Below are positions 1 to 6,424 of a DNA stretch of 6,666 bases, one piece after another. The stretch comes from Kiritimatiellia bacterium (GTDB taxonomy: Bacteria; Verrucomicrobiota; Kiritimatiellia; SLAD01). The stretch is from the NCBI GenBank assembly GCA_007126995.1, contig SLAD01000287.1, positions 1 through 6,666 of the forward strand, in the 5' to 3' direction. The notes under the pieces are model-generated. The model was not told the origin of the DNA. It did not search any database and saw only the letters and a list, made by a program, of their open reading frames with translations. Within the stretch, counting starts at the first letter, position 1; every line of letters begins with the position of its first letter. The position numbers and the translations under genes were made by a program.

Positions 1-551
1 CTGATGACCAAGGATCGCGACCCTATAGCCTGGCATCGGGCATTCATGATCCTGAGCTGCGCTTCCTGATCCGCCAAATGAAGGGGGGCGAAGTCAGCCC
101 TTATTTGGCGCAACGGCAACCGGGCGATACGGTGAAAATGAGCCCGCCGTTCGGGTGGTTCCGGCCGGGACAAAACGCCGACCAGCGGCCCTTTGTTTTT
201 ATGGCGACCGGCACGGGTATCGCCCCATTCATGGCGTACCTGCGCTCCTATCCGGATCGTCCACCGCAACAGTGCTATTACGGCGTGCGGCAACGCGCCG
301 ATGCGGTGGAGGTGCCGTGGCTGCGTGAGCGGCTCGACTTGCGGTTGGCCGTGTCACGCGAAGTGGCCGACGATGCGCATCATGGCCGGATTGCCGACCT
401 GTGGGCGGACAGTTTACCGCTACCGTCTGACACCGATTATTATCTGTGCGGCTTGGACGCTATGATCGATGAGGCGACCGTTTGGTTGCAAGATCGAGGC
501 GTCGACCTCGCGCGCATTCATCGCGAATGCTTCTTCAACGCCGAGGTTTAG
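1..551 (+). CDS. Ferredoxin/flavodoxin-NADP+ reductase family flavoprotein, 3' part only
   Basis: The reading frame is open from base 3 to the TAG at 549-551, giving 182 visible residues; the start lies upstream of the window. Seen: RPYSLASG at visible residues 7-14 matches the RxYS FAD-binding motif of the ferredoxin-NADP+ reductase fold. FMATGTGIAPFMAYLRS (about 66-82) is the pyridine-nucleotide-binding GTGIAPF motif, and YYLCGLDAMIDEATVWL (about 146-162) is the usual C-terminal CGxxxMI segment. The end, HRECFFNAEV, is close to the normal family end, so the 3' end looks intact. Such proteins pass electrons between NAD(P)H and ferredoxin, flavodoxin or a partner enzyme through FAD, in the cytoplasm. 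Missing upstream is the rest of the FAD domain and any fused ferredoxin or oxygenase domain, so the exact subfamily and partner cannot be told. The next gene is 84 bases downstream with its own promoter-like sequence, so co-transcription is not indicated. Confidence 0.88.
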   Translation, partial: DDQGSRPYSLASGIHDPELRFLIRQMKGGEVSPYLAQRQPGDTVKMSPPFGWFRPGQNADQRPFVFMATGTGIAPFMAYLRSYPDRPPQQCYYGVRQRADAVEVPWLRERLDLRLAVSREVADDAHHGRIADLWADSLPLPSDTDYYLCGLDAMIDEATVWLQDRGVDLARIHRECFFNAEV

Positions 552-575
552 CCAGCTGTCCAACGGAAGATATTG

Positions 576-581
576 TATAAT
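576..581 (+). promoter_or_regulatory. Candidate -10 box in AT-rich leader of the phosphatase gene
   Basis: A perfect TATAAT lies at 576-581 in the gap between the reductase stop (551) and the likely phosphatase start (636). No convincing -35 box exists 16-18 bases upstream (the sequence there is around CAGCTG), so the match may be weak or activator-dependent. Downstream are two short palindromes, ACAATTGT (585-592) and TTGCGCAA (603-610), which could be operator sites or simply AT-rich leader. No terminator hairpin with a T-run is visible after the reductase gene. Confidence 0.4.
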
Positions 582-635
582 ATCACAATTGTTGTATCAT
601 TATTGCGCAATTGCATGATTGGAGCGGTGACGCAG

Positions 636-3164
636 ATGAATAAAATTTACCTCCCTATCGCCCGTGGCGCGTCAATCTTCACTTCGGCGCTATGCGGGCT
701 GTTCCGTGTGTTGGCTTTCGGGGTGGTGCTCGTGGCGGGGACCGGCTCGGTGACAGCGCTCGAAGTGACGCCGCAGGTCCTGGTCGATTACGATGCCGTT
801 TGGCGGTTTGACGATAGCGATCAAGACTTGGGCGAAGCCTGGCGCGAATTCGATTATGATGACTCCGACTGGCCGGCAGGGCCGGGCTTGCTGGGATATG
901 ACACGCAAGGTCGAGATGAGCGTTGGCCCGCGCCGGGACTGCAAACGTTGATGCAGGAACACCTGCTCACTTATTATCTGCGAACGTCATTTGATTACCA
1001 AGGCACCCTGGAGGGCCAGCGGCTATTGATCGAACAGATTCTGGATGATGCGGCTGTTTATTATCTCAACGGTGTTGAAATTGCCCGCAGCGCATTGATG
1101 CCGGATGGCGAGATTGAATTTGGCACACGCGCCACGCATTGGACCGATCCATGGGATGACCACGAAGTCCTTGAGGTGATTGATCCCCCGCTGCGACACG
1201 GACGCAATGTGTTGGCGGTTTCGCTGCACAATGCCGGGCCGAACAGCTCAGACATTTGTCTAGGCGTACGAATGACCCTGATGCCGCAAGATGTTGAGCC
1301 CATTGCGCTCTACTTGACGTGGCAGCAGGATCCAACCACGACAATGACTATTCAGTGGCAAACAATCGGATCGTCGGAGGCAACCGTTCTGCTGGGCAAT
1401 GCGGACGGGGAGCAGATCGGTAGGCAGAATCCGCAACAGAGTCGCACGATTCCTTCAACGGATCGCTGGGTCTATGCCGCTGAGTTGACCGGTTTGGAGC
1501 CGGGCACGGACTATACGTTTCGATTACAAGGAATTGATGGCGCAAGCTCGAGCCCCGTGTACCGCTTCCGGACGATGCCTGCCACGTTGGAGCGCCCGCT
1601 GCGGATCGCCATGGGCGGCGACGTTCGGCACCGACAAGAATGGATGGAGGAAATGAACCGGGTCGCCATGCGCTATGACCTGGACATGATTGTCTGGGGG
1701 GGCGATCTCGCCTATGCCGATGGTCGGCCAATGTATTGGTATCGCTGGGAGGAATTCTTCGAAGCGATGATGAACACGCTGATCGATGACACTGGCCGCC
1801 TGGTGCCCATCCTATTCGGGATCGGCAATCATGAAGTGCAGAACCATCATTGGTTCTGGAACGTGGAATCGGAAGACAGTCCCAATCGGTTTAATGATCA
1901 GTTCCGCGAACGGATTGGCCCGTTTTACTTCAGTATGTTCGCTTTCCCCGGACATCCTGGCTACGGTTTGCTGGATTTCGGGGACTACATGAGCATCCTG
2001 TTGCTGGATACCGACCACGCACACCCAATGGTCGGCCCGCAAACCGACTGGTTCGAGCAGGCCCTGCGAGAGCGCCAGCAGGTGCCGCACGTATTCCCGG
2101 TCTATCATGTGCCGGCCTGGCCATCGCATCGTCCCTTCGACGGGCCCGTATCAGAGCGAGTGCGGGAACTGTGGGTGCCGTTGATGGAACGGTATGGCAT
2201 TCAGGTGGCCTTTGAGAATCATGATCACACCTACAAGCGCACCGTGCCGATTCGGGACGGGCGCGAATCCCCGGATGGCATAGTCTACATGGGCGACGGT
2301 TGCTGGGGCGTGCGCGAGCGGGACGTGCGTGCGCCGGAAGATGAATGGTATCTGGCCCACACGGCGAGTCGGCGGCATTTCATTCTGATTACCGTGACCG
2401 AGGACCATCGAGATATGAAGGTGATCGATCGGGACGGGATGCTGATCGATCATGTTGTGCAGACGGTGGGCAAGCGGATGAATGCCGACTCCAAGCCGAT
2501 GATCCTGGTGCCGGGGGGCACGATCGTGACTGAAACCGGTCGCGAGCTCAGCGCGTCTTCCTTCCAGCTCAGCGCGAGCGAGGTAACCTGGGATGCGTGG
2601 CGCAGGGTGCGCGCCGCAGCAGATGAGCGGGGATACGACATTGGCGAGCGTGGGGCGGGTTTCGGGGCGGATGATCCCGTGCACTCGGTCACCTGGTATG
2701 ACGTGGTCAAGTGGTGCAACTTACGGAGCGAGATCGCTGGACGAACCCCGGTGTACTGGGTCGGCGACCAGGTGTATCGAGCAGGGGTTGAAGCGGATGT
2801 TTCGGTGAGGGATGCCGCCGATGGATATCGTCTGTTGACGGATGCGGAGTGGGAATACGCTGTTTTGCTGGCCGAGCAAAACCTGCTCGCGCATAACAAG
2901 GAAGAACCGGCCAGCCGCCCGTGCCCCAGTGGTCGGGTTTCCATGCTGGCGACGCAGTCGGCCGGGTCGGACATGAGCGCCGAACTATGGGAATGGTGCT
3001 TCGACTTGCTTCCCGGATGTGAGGCGGAGGGGCGCGTTGTGCGAGGTGGCCGACAAAGCAATTTGGAGATCCTTTGTCGCATGGGGCTGCGTGGCAGCTA
3101 TCCCCCGGACGAATCGAGCGACCGCATCGGTTTCCGTGTGGTGCTGCCAGCCAGCGACGATTGA
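636..3164 (+). CDS. Exported purple acid phosphatase-like metallophosphoesterase fused to an FGE/SUMF1-like domain
   Basis: Predicted 842-residue exported protein. I chose ATG 636 because the signal peptide starts cleanly there (MNKIYLPIARG, hydrophobic core to about residue 37, likely cut after VTA near 41) and GGAG lies 11 bases upstream; in-frame TTG 573, ATG 615 and GTG 627 are alternatives. Residues about 50-218 form a beta-sandwich of the DSDW...DDAAVYYLNGVEIARS...NVLAVSLHN type, seen at the front of bacterial surface enzymes. About 220-315 is an FN3-like PAP N-domain (LYLTWQQDPTTTMTIQW, LEPGTDYTFRL). About 320-600 is the metallophosphoesterase: GGD (D329), GGDLAY (D357, Y360), GNHE (N398), PVYH (H491) and NHDH (H529, H531), so all seven expected metal ligands are present. 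About 620-836 is an FGE-like domain, shortened and lacking one catalytic Cys. The probable role is phosphomonoester or diester hydrolysis outside the cytoplasm; the substrate is unknown. No membrane anchor or sorting signal is seen at the C-terminus. Confidence 0.9.
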   Translation: MNKIYLPIARGASIFTSALCGLFRVLAFGVVLVAGTGSVTALEVTPQVLVDYDAVWRFDDSDQDLGEAWREFDYDDSDWPAGPGLLGYDTQGRDERWPAPGLQTLMQEHLLTYYLRTSFDYQGTLEGQRLLIEQILDDAAVYYLNGVEIARSALMPDGEIEFGTRATHWTDPWDDHEVLEVIDPPLRHGRNVLAVSLHNAGPNSSDICLGVRMTLMPQDVEPIALYLTWQQDPTTTMTIQWQTIGSSEATVLLGNADGEQIGRQNPQQSRTIPSTDRWVYAAELTGLEPGTDYTFRLQGIDGASSSPVYRFRTMPATLERPLRIAMGGDVRHRQEWMEEMNRVAMRYDLDMIVWGGDLAYADGRPMYWYRWEEFFEAMMNTLIDDTGRLVPILFGIGNHEVQNHHWFWNVESEDSPNRFNDQFRERIGPFYFSMFAFPGHPGYGLLDFGDYMSILLLDTDHAHPMVGPQTDWFEQALRERQQVPHVFPVYHVPAWPSHRPFDGPVSERVRELWVPLMERYGIQVAFENHDHTYKRTVPIRDGRESPDGIVYMGDGCWGVRERDVRAPEDEWYLAHTASRRHFILITVTEDHRDMKVIDRDGMLIDHVVQTVGKRMNADSKPMILVPGGTIVTETGRELSASSFQLSASEVTWDAWRRVRAAADERGYDIGERGAGFGADDPVHSVTWYDVVKWCNLRSEIAGRTPVYWVGDQVYRAGVEADVSVRDAADGYRLLTDAEWEYAVLLAEQNLLAHNKEEPASRPCPSGRVSMLATQSAGSDMSAELWEWCFDLLPGCEAEGRVVRGGRQSNLEILCRMGLRGSYPPDESSDRIGFRVVLPASDD

Positions 3165-3199
3165 TCGACAAGCTTTCAACACTCCGGTTCCCATTCCGG

Positions 3200-3290
3200 C
3201 GGCTCTTGTTGCGGCGGGATAGCTCGTCTCGCCTCATAATGGCTTGGTCGCGTCCCAACTTGGTGGGGCGAATCCTCCGGATGAGCCGTG
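3200..3290. repeat. Degenerate copy A of dispersed palindromic repeat
   Basis: The right arm at 3262-3290 (GGTGGGGCGA, then CCTCCGGATGAGCCGTG) aligns with the right arm of the clear copy at 6515-6542 (GGGAGGGTGAG, then GCTCCCGCCGAACCGTG) with several substitutions and one extra base. The left arm carries CGGCTC (3200-3205), GCGGCGGGA (3211-3219) and CTCGCC (3228-3233) in the expected order, with small insertions between them. This is the most decayed of the three copies. Without the other two I would not have called it. Confidence 0.45.
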
Positions 3291-3336
3291 AGCATGAGTG
3301 GCACATGGGTAGACCCTGCTCTTGCGCCTGCTCCAG

Positions 3337-3412
3337 CGGCTCGTCCCGCGCTTGCGAGACTCGCCCCACCTGTCCCATCACGCAACGGGAGGGCGAGATC
3401 GCCACCGATCCG
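3337..3412. repeat. Copy B of dispersed palindromic repeat
   Basis: The inner arms are CTCGCCCCACC (3360-3370) and GGGAGGGCGAG (3387-3397), separated by a 16-base loop containing TCCCATCAC. The outer arms are CGGCTCG (3337-3343) and CGATCCG (3406-3412); the left side has about eight more bases than the right. The right arm matches that of the copy at 6515-6542 at 20 of 28 positions, and the loop 9-mer TCCCATCAC recurs at 6501-6509 in the same orientation. It is therefore a related copy and not a chance hairpin. Confidence 0.72.
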
Positions 3413-3449
3413 TAGGTGTGAGCGGACCGTTCCGGAGCAAGACTCGCTC

Positions 3450-3516
3450 GTAGGGTCGCCGTAAGGCGATACGTTCGCCGGCACGCATTGGAAGACCCGC
3501 CTTGCGTCGGCCCTAC
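3450..3516. repeat. 67-base inverted-repeat element with GTAGGG/CCCTAC ends
   Basis: The ends GTAGGGTCG (3450-3458) and CGGCCCTAC (3508-3516) are complementary except for one G-T pair. Inside, TCGCC-GTAA-GGCGA (3456-3469) forms a tetraloop hairpin, and GCCGGCACGCA (3477-3487) is imperfectly complementary to TGCGTCGGC (3503-3511). It sits about 60 bases beyond the stop of the minus-strand hydrolase gene. It could be a small non-autonomous repeat, or act as a structured 3' end for either convergent transcript. There is no T-run. Confidence 0.6.
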
Positions 3517-3574
3517 AAGCAGCCCGCAGCGACGACCTTGCCCGCTCCACTTAGTTGTGGGGGCGAAAGACGGA

Positions 3575-4627
3575 CTAGTGAGTCCGGGAGTAATACTCGC
3601 CCAGCGGGGTTAGGGATCCGTCCTCATTAAACAACGCCGACGTGCCCAAGGCGGGATTGTCCGGCCGGGCAGGATACCAGGCATAGCGGTAGATGTAGCT
3701 ACGGCGCTCCAGCTCGGGAAGCACGCTGCGCATGAAGGCAAGGATTTCGCGCTGGGAATACCGGTTATCCTCGACGGTCTCGGCCCGCCAATCGCCCACC
3801 GCGAATTCGGTGATCCAAATCGGGCGGCGATACATGCGGTGAATTCTGTCGAGACGATTCAAGAAGGCGCGGGCATCGGGTCCACCATAGGAGTGGACCG
3901 CGATGAAATCGACCCGCAACCCGCGCTCATCCACACCGGACATGAAGGAAGTCATCCACTCGCGGTCGGGATGAATGGCACCTGGACTGACCAAAGGCAG
4001 GTCGATCTCCATCAGTGTCGGCCAATCATCGAGGACTTCTTCAACGGTGCGATTGGCTTGGCGGGGCGAATCCGGCTCATTATGCCCCAACACGTAACGG
4101 TATCCCCGCGTCTCCTTCTCTCGCCGGATGCGATCAACCTGTCGCTGAGTATGACCCTCCCGGCCAAAAATCATGGGGACAAACTCGATGCCTTCGGGGA
4201 CATCATTCGGTTCCCTCGACGTCCAATTATAAAACCAGGCGACATTCAGCATCTCAAGGCGCTCCCCCCAGTCAGCATGCCGGCCCGTGGAAATGCCTAA
4301 GCCCTTCTTATTGCCTCGCTCCGCACGGATTGAGGACCCTTGCGTTGAAGTTTCCTGTGTCCTCGTGCGCAGCGTGGGAGGCGCCTGTCGTGCCGCAATG
4401 AACTCCTGGTCGGCCTGACTCAGGCTCTCAAGCAGTACCCGGACGATTCGGCCCCCCTTGCGAAAATAGACGACCTCCCCCTCCACCCGAACCAACTCGG
4501 CGTCAATCTGAACACCTTGCGCATCCTCCCACGTCCGCATCAAATTTCCGGCCATCGCCGTACCTGCAGACGAGGTTGTCAGCAGGAAGGCAAGCATCAA
4601 CGCTTTGACGAAAAATGGCTTTTTCAT
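3575..4627 (-). CDS. Secreted SHD1-domain GH128-type glycoside hydrolase (endo-beta-1,3-glucanase-like)
   Basis: Predicted 350-residue exported protein. I chose ATG 4627 because a textbook signal peptide begins there (MKKPFFVKALMLAFLL..., cut after AMA at residue 26). GTG 4672 would add 15 partly acidic residues in front of the signal peptide, and neither start has a well-spaced ribosome site. Residues about 29-78 form an SHD1 (SLA1 homology 1) domain: RTWEDAQGVQIDAELVRVEG, then VVYFRKGG and LLESLSQADQEFI. A Thr/Gln/Arg-rich linker follows to about 108. The rest is the glycosyl hydrolase catalytic-core family: VAWFYNWTS, FVPMIFG, VLGHNEPDSPRQAN (E184, likely acid/base), WP, LVSPGAIHP, VDFIAVHSYGG, PIWITEFAVGDW (E274, likely nucleophile). 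Known GH128 members cut beta-1,3-glucans such as laminarin, curdlan or fungal wall glucan; the substrate here is inferred. It is transcribed divergently from the GH4 gene. Confidence 0.88.
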   Translation of the reverse strand: MKKPFFVKALMLAFLLTTSSAGTAMAGNLMRTWEDAQGVQIDAELVRVEGEVVYFRKGGRIVRVLLESLSQADQEFIAARQAPPTLRTRTQETSTQGSSIRAERGNKKGLGISTGRHADWGERLEMLNVAWFYNWTSREPNDVPEGIEFVPMIFGREGHTQRQVDRIRREKETRGYRYVLGHNEPDSPRQANRTVEEVLDDWPTLMEIDLPLVSPGAIHPDREWMTSFMSGVDERGLRVDFIAVHSYGGPDARAFLNRLDRIHRMYRRPIWITEFAVGDWRAETVEDNRYSQREILAFMRSVLPELERRSYIYRYAWYPARPDNPALGTSALFNEDGSLTPLGEYYSRTH

Positions 4628-4710
4628 CCTCAACTTAACAGCTTCGTTTTCGCTCTGAACTATGTTGTTCACCGTCCAATGGTGTGGACCGCACCGCCAC
4701 CACCATGCTA

Positions 4711-4739
4711 TTTATAAAACCATTCAGGTTGTGCATCAA
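4711..4739 (-). promoter_or_regulatory. Sigma70-type promoter of the GH128-like gene
   Basis: Read on the minus strand, TTGATG (4739-4734) is followed by exactly 17 bases and then TATAAA (4716-4711). This would place the transcript start near 4704, about 77 bases before the ATG at 4627 and 32 before the alternative GTG at 4672. Both hexamers match the consensus at four or five of six positions, and the position between divergent genes is right. Confidence 0.6.
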
Positions 4740-4901
4740 GGTAACAATTATTAGTCTTATGCGCAATTATGGGGGACGTATTTCTTTATTCAGCAGCCTT
4801 TCGTAGCGAGGGCAGGGTTCCGTCAATCGAGGAAGCCTGCGATCTGCTGCGAAGCCGTCCTTGCGTCGAAAAGGTCTTATGCTGTAACTTTCGCCAAAAC
4901 G

Positions 4902-4907
4902 AAGGAA
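4902..4907 (+). promoter_or_regulatory. Ribosome binding site that decides the GH4 start
   Basis: AAGGAA lies at 4902-4907, leaving about six bases from AGGA to the ATG at 4913. Neither the upstream in-frame ATG (4769) nor the downstream one (5069, just before the Rossmann fold) has a comparable site. This supports a start at 4913 and means that the basic tail between 4913 and 5069 is translated. Confidence 0.65.
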
Positions 4908-4912
4908 TACGC

Positions 4913-6424
4913 ATGAAGAGCATTGATGGAGACACCAAATCGGCATCCGCCCGCAAGCAGGTCCGCCCCGCCGCCCGGGCGCGCAAGAAGGCGGCCGCCT
5001 TGAAGGAAAGCGATGCCGGACACGCCGCCCATACGCAGGCGGCGGACGCGCGCGGCCTGCCGGGCGAAATGCCGCGCCCGATTAAAGTCACCTTCATCGG
5101 CGCGGGCAGCTTCTTCACCAGCAATCTCGCTGCCGACCTGTTGCAAATTCCGGGCAGTCGTGGCGGCGAAATCGCCCTCGTGGATATCGATGAGTCGCGC
5201 CTGAAACAGATGGCCCGGCTCGTCAAACGGTTGGTCGCTTTCCATGGCAATGCAAACTGGAAGGTGACGGCCACCACGGACCGGCATACCGTGCTTAAGA
5301 GGAGCGATTACGTCGTCAGTTGTATTGAAGTCAGCGGTGTCGACTGTGTGCGTCACGACAACGATATCCCGGCGAAGTACGGTGTGGACCAAAGCATCGG
5401 CGATACCATCGGGCCAGGCGGCCTGTTCAAGGGCCTGCGCACCATTCCGGTCTGGCTGGAGATTTTGAAGGACGTGGAACGATATTGTCCGCAAGCCATG
5501 GTGATGAATTACACCAATCCCATGGGGATGTTGTGTCTCGCTGCATTTCGGACCACCTCGTTGCCGGTTATCGGCCTGTGTCATAGCGTGCAGGGTACCA
5601 GCCAGTTGCTGGCGAAGTGGGCCGGGGTGCCGTACGAGGAAATGGAGTGGACCTGCGCGGGCATCAATCACCTCGCCTGGTTCACCACCCTGCGTCATAA
5701 CGGACGCGATCTGTACCCGCGCCTGATGAAGCAATGGTCCGCCGATGTCAGCGGCCGATTCCGCGGCAAGGACAAGGAGCGTGACTTCGACATTGTGCGC
5801 AAGGATATGGCCTTGCACTTCGGCGCGTTCATCACCGAATCCAGCGGGCACCTCTCCGAGTATCTGCCCTATTACCGGAAACGCAAAGATCTTCTGCAAC
5901 ACTACATGCGGGAGGCCTATGGCGGTGAGTCGGGCTACTACGCCAATAACTGGCCGATCTGGCGTCAACGTGCCAATGAGCATCGTGATGCCATGTTGAA
6001 GAACGGGAAATCGCTGGAGAATCCCCGCACGTGGGAATACGCCACGTGGATCATCGAAGCCCGTGAAAAAAATCAACCGTATCGCCTGCACGGCAACGTA
6101 TACAACAAGGCTGGCGACGACAGCACACTGATCAGTAATCTCCCCGCCGACGGCTGCGTTGAGGTGGCTACCTTCGTCGATCGCAACGGATTTCAGCCGA
6201 CGCGATACGGTCCGTTGCCGTCGCAGATGGCCGCGCTCTGCGCGTCCAATATGGCGTTTATCGACCTCGGTGCCCAAGCGGCGATAGAGAAGAGCGTGGA
6301 GAAAGCCGTGTATGCGCTGATGCTCGACCCGCTCACGGCAGCGGTGTGTTCGCCGGCAGAGATCAAGAAAATGACGCTGGAAATGTTCGCCGCAGAGAAG
6401 GCGTTCCTGAAAGGATACAAGTAG
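4913..6424 (+). CDS. GH4 family NAD+-dependent alpha-galactosidase-type glycosidase
   Basis: Predicted 503-residue protein. Residues 1-52 are an Ala/Arg/Lys-rich tail with no homology that I recognise. The GH4 body starts at about 53: PIKVTFIGAGSFFTSNLAADLL (about 56-77) is the Rossmann NAD+ site; GDTIGPGGLFKGLRTIP lies near 163-179; NYTNPMGM (about 199-206) and CHSVQGT (223-229, C223) follow; then CAGINHLAW (H253), ESSGHLSEY (about 309-317) and DGCVEVATFVDRNGFQP with GPLP near the end. C223 and H253 are the expected divalent-metal ligands. The CHSV form of the cysteine motif and the body length of about 451 residues fit the alpha-galactosidase (MelA-like) branch rather than the 6-phospho-glycosidases, though a galacturonidase or glucuronidase is possible. 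Known GH4 enzymes use NAD+ redox-assisted elimination and need Mn2+ and reducing, cytosolic conditions; no signal peptide is seen, which agrees. No sugar transporter gene lies nearby. Confidence 0.9.
   Translation: MKSIDGDTKSASARKQVRPAARARKKAAALKESDAGHAAHTQAADARGLPGEMPRPIKVTFIGAGSFFTSNLAADLLQIPGSRGGEIALVDIDESRLKQMARLVKRLVAFHGNANWKVTATTDRHTVLKRSDYVVSCIEVSGVDCVRHDNDIPAKYGVDQSIGDTIGPGGLFKGLRTIPVWLEILKDVERYCPQAMVMNYTNPMGMLCLAAFRTTSLPVIGLCHSVQGTSQLLAKWAGVPYEEMEWTCAGINHLAWFTTLRHNGRDLYPRLMKQWSADVSGRFRGKDKERDFDIVRKDMALHFGAFITESSGHLSEYLPYYRKRKDLLQHYMREAYGGESGYYANNWPIWRQRANEHRDAMLKNGKSLENPRTWEYATWIIEAREKNQPYRLHGNVYNKAGDDSTLISNLPADGCVEVATFVDRNGFQPTRYGPLPSQMAALCASNMAFIDLGAQAAIEKSVEKAVYALMLDPLTAAVCSPAEIKKMTLEMFAAEKAFLKGYK

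Larger units (their letters stand above)
3165..3574. other. Convergent intergenic region filled with palindromic repeats
   Basis: This gap separates the stops of two converging genes. I see no credible gene in it; the short open frames have no family signature and overlap the repeats. It holds two decayed copies of a dispersed palindromic repeat (3200-3290 and 3337-3412) and a separate inverted-repeat element (3450-3516). No classical hairpin followed by a T-run is visible for either gene, so the repeats may serve as transcript 3' ends for both. That role is inference. Confidence 0.7.
4628..4912. other. Divergent promoter region between the GH128-like and GH4 genes
   Basis: This gap carries the leftward promoter at 4739-4711. 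No equally good rightward promoter is visible; weak options are TTGCGT at 4861 with TAACTT at 4885, or the AT-rich stretch at 4743-4770. The plus-strand frame stays open from ATG 4769 into the GH4 gene, but that ATG has no ribosome site and the 48 residues before 4913 show no recognisable domain, so I treat them as leader. The 9-mer GTCTTATGC occurs at 4754-4762 and again at 4874-4882; it may be a binding site or chance. Confidence 0.55.

Noticed and set aside
573..635. A TTG start adding 21 residues to the phosphatase protein
   Set aside because: It overlaps the TATAAT box, would put extra hydrophobic and mixed residues before a good signal peptide, and the ATG at 636 has the better context.
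3130..3164. C-terminal anchor or sorting signal on the phosphatase fusion protein
   Set aside because: The protein ends GFRVVLPASDD with no hydrophobic segment, PEP-CTERM or LPxTG motif.
2707..3405. A 232-codon minus-strand open frame crossing the end of the phosphatase gene and the repeats
   Set aside because: It overlaps the FGE-like coding region, runs through the palindromic repeats, and its protein is Arg/Pro/Ser-rich without any motif.
3165..3574. CRISPR array or tRNA gene in the repeat-rich gap
   Set aside because: The repeats are inverted, unequal in spacing and not separated by unique spacers of constant size. No tRNA anticodon arm or T-loop sequence is present.
4877..6277. A 466-codon open frame on the minus strand opposite the GH4 gene
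   Set aside because: It lies entirely opposite a gene with every GH4 signature motif, shows no recognisable motif of its own and has no ribosome site. It is an antisense shadow of GC-rich coding DNA.
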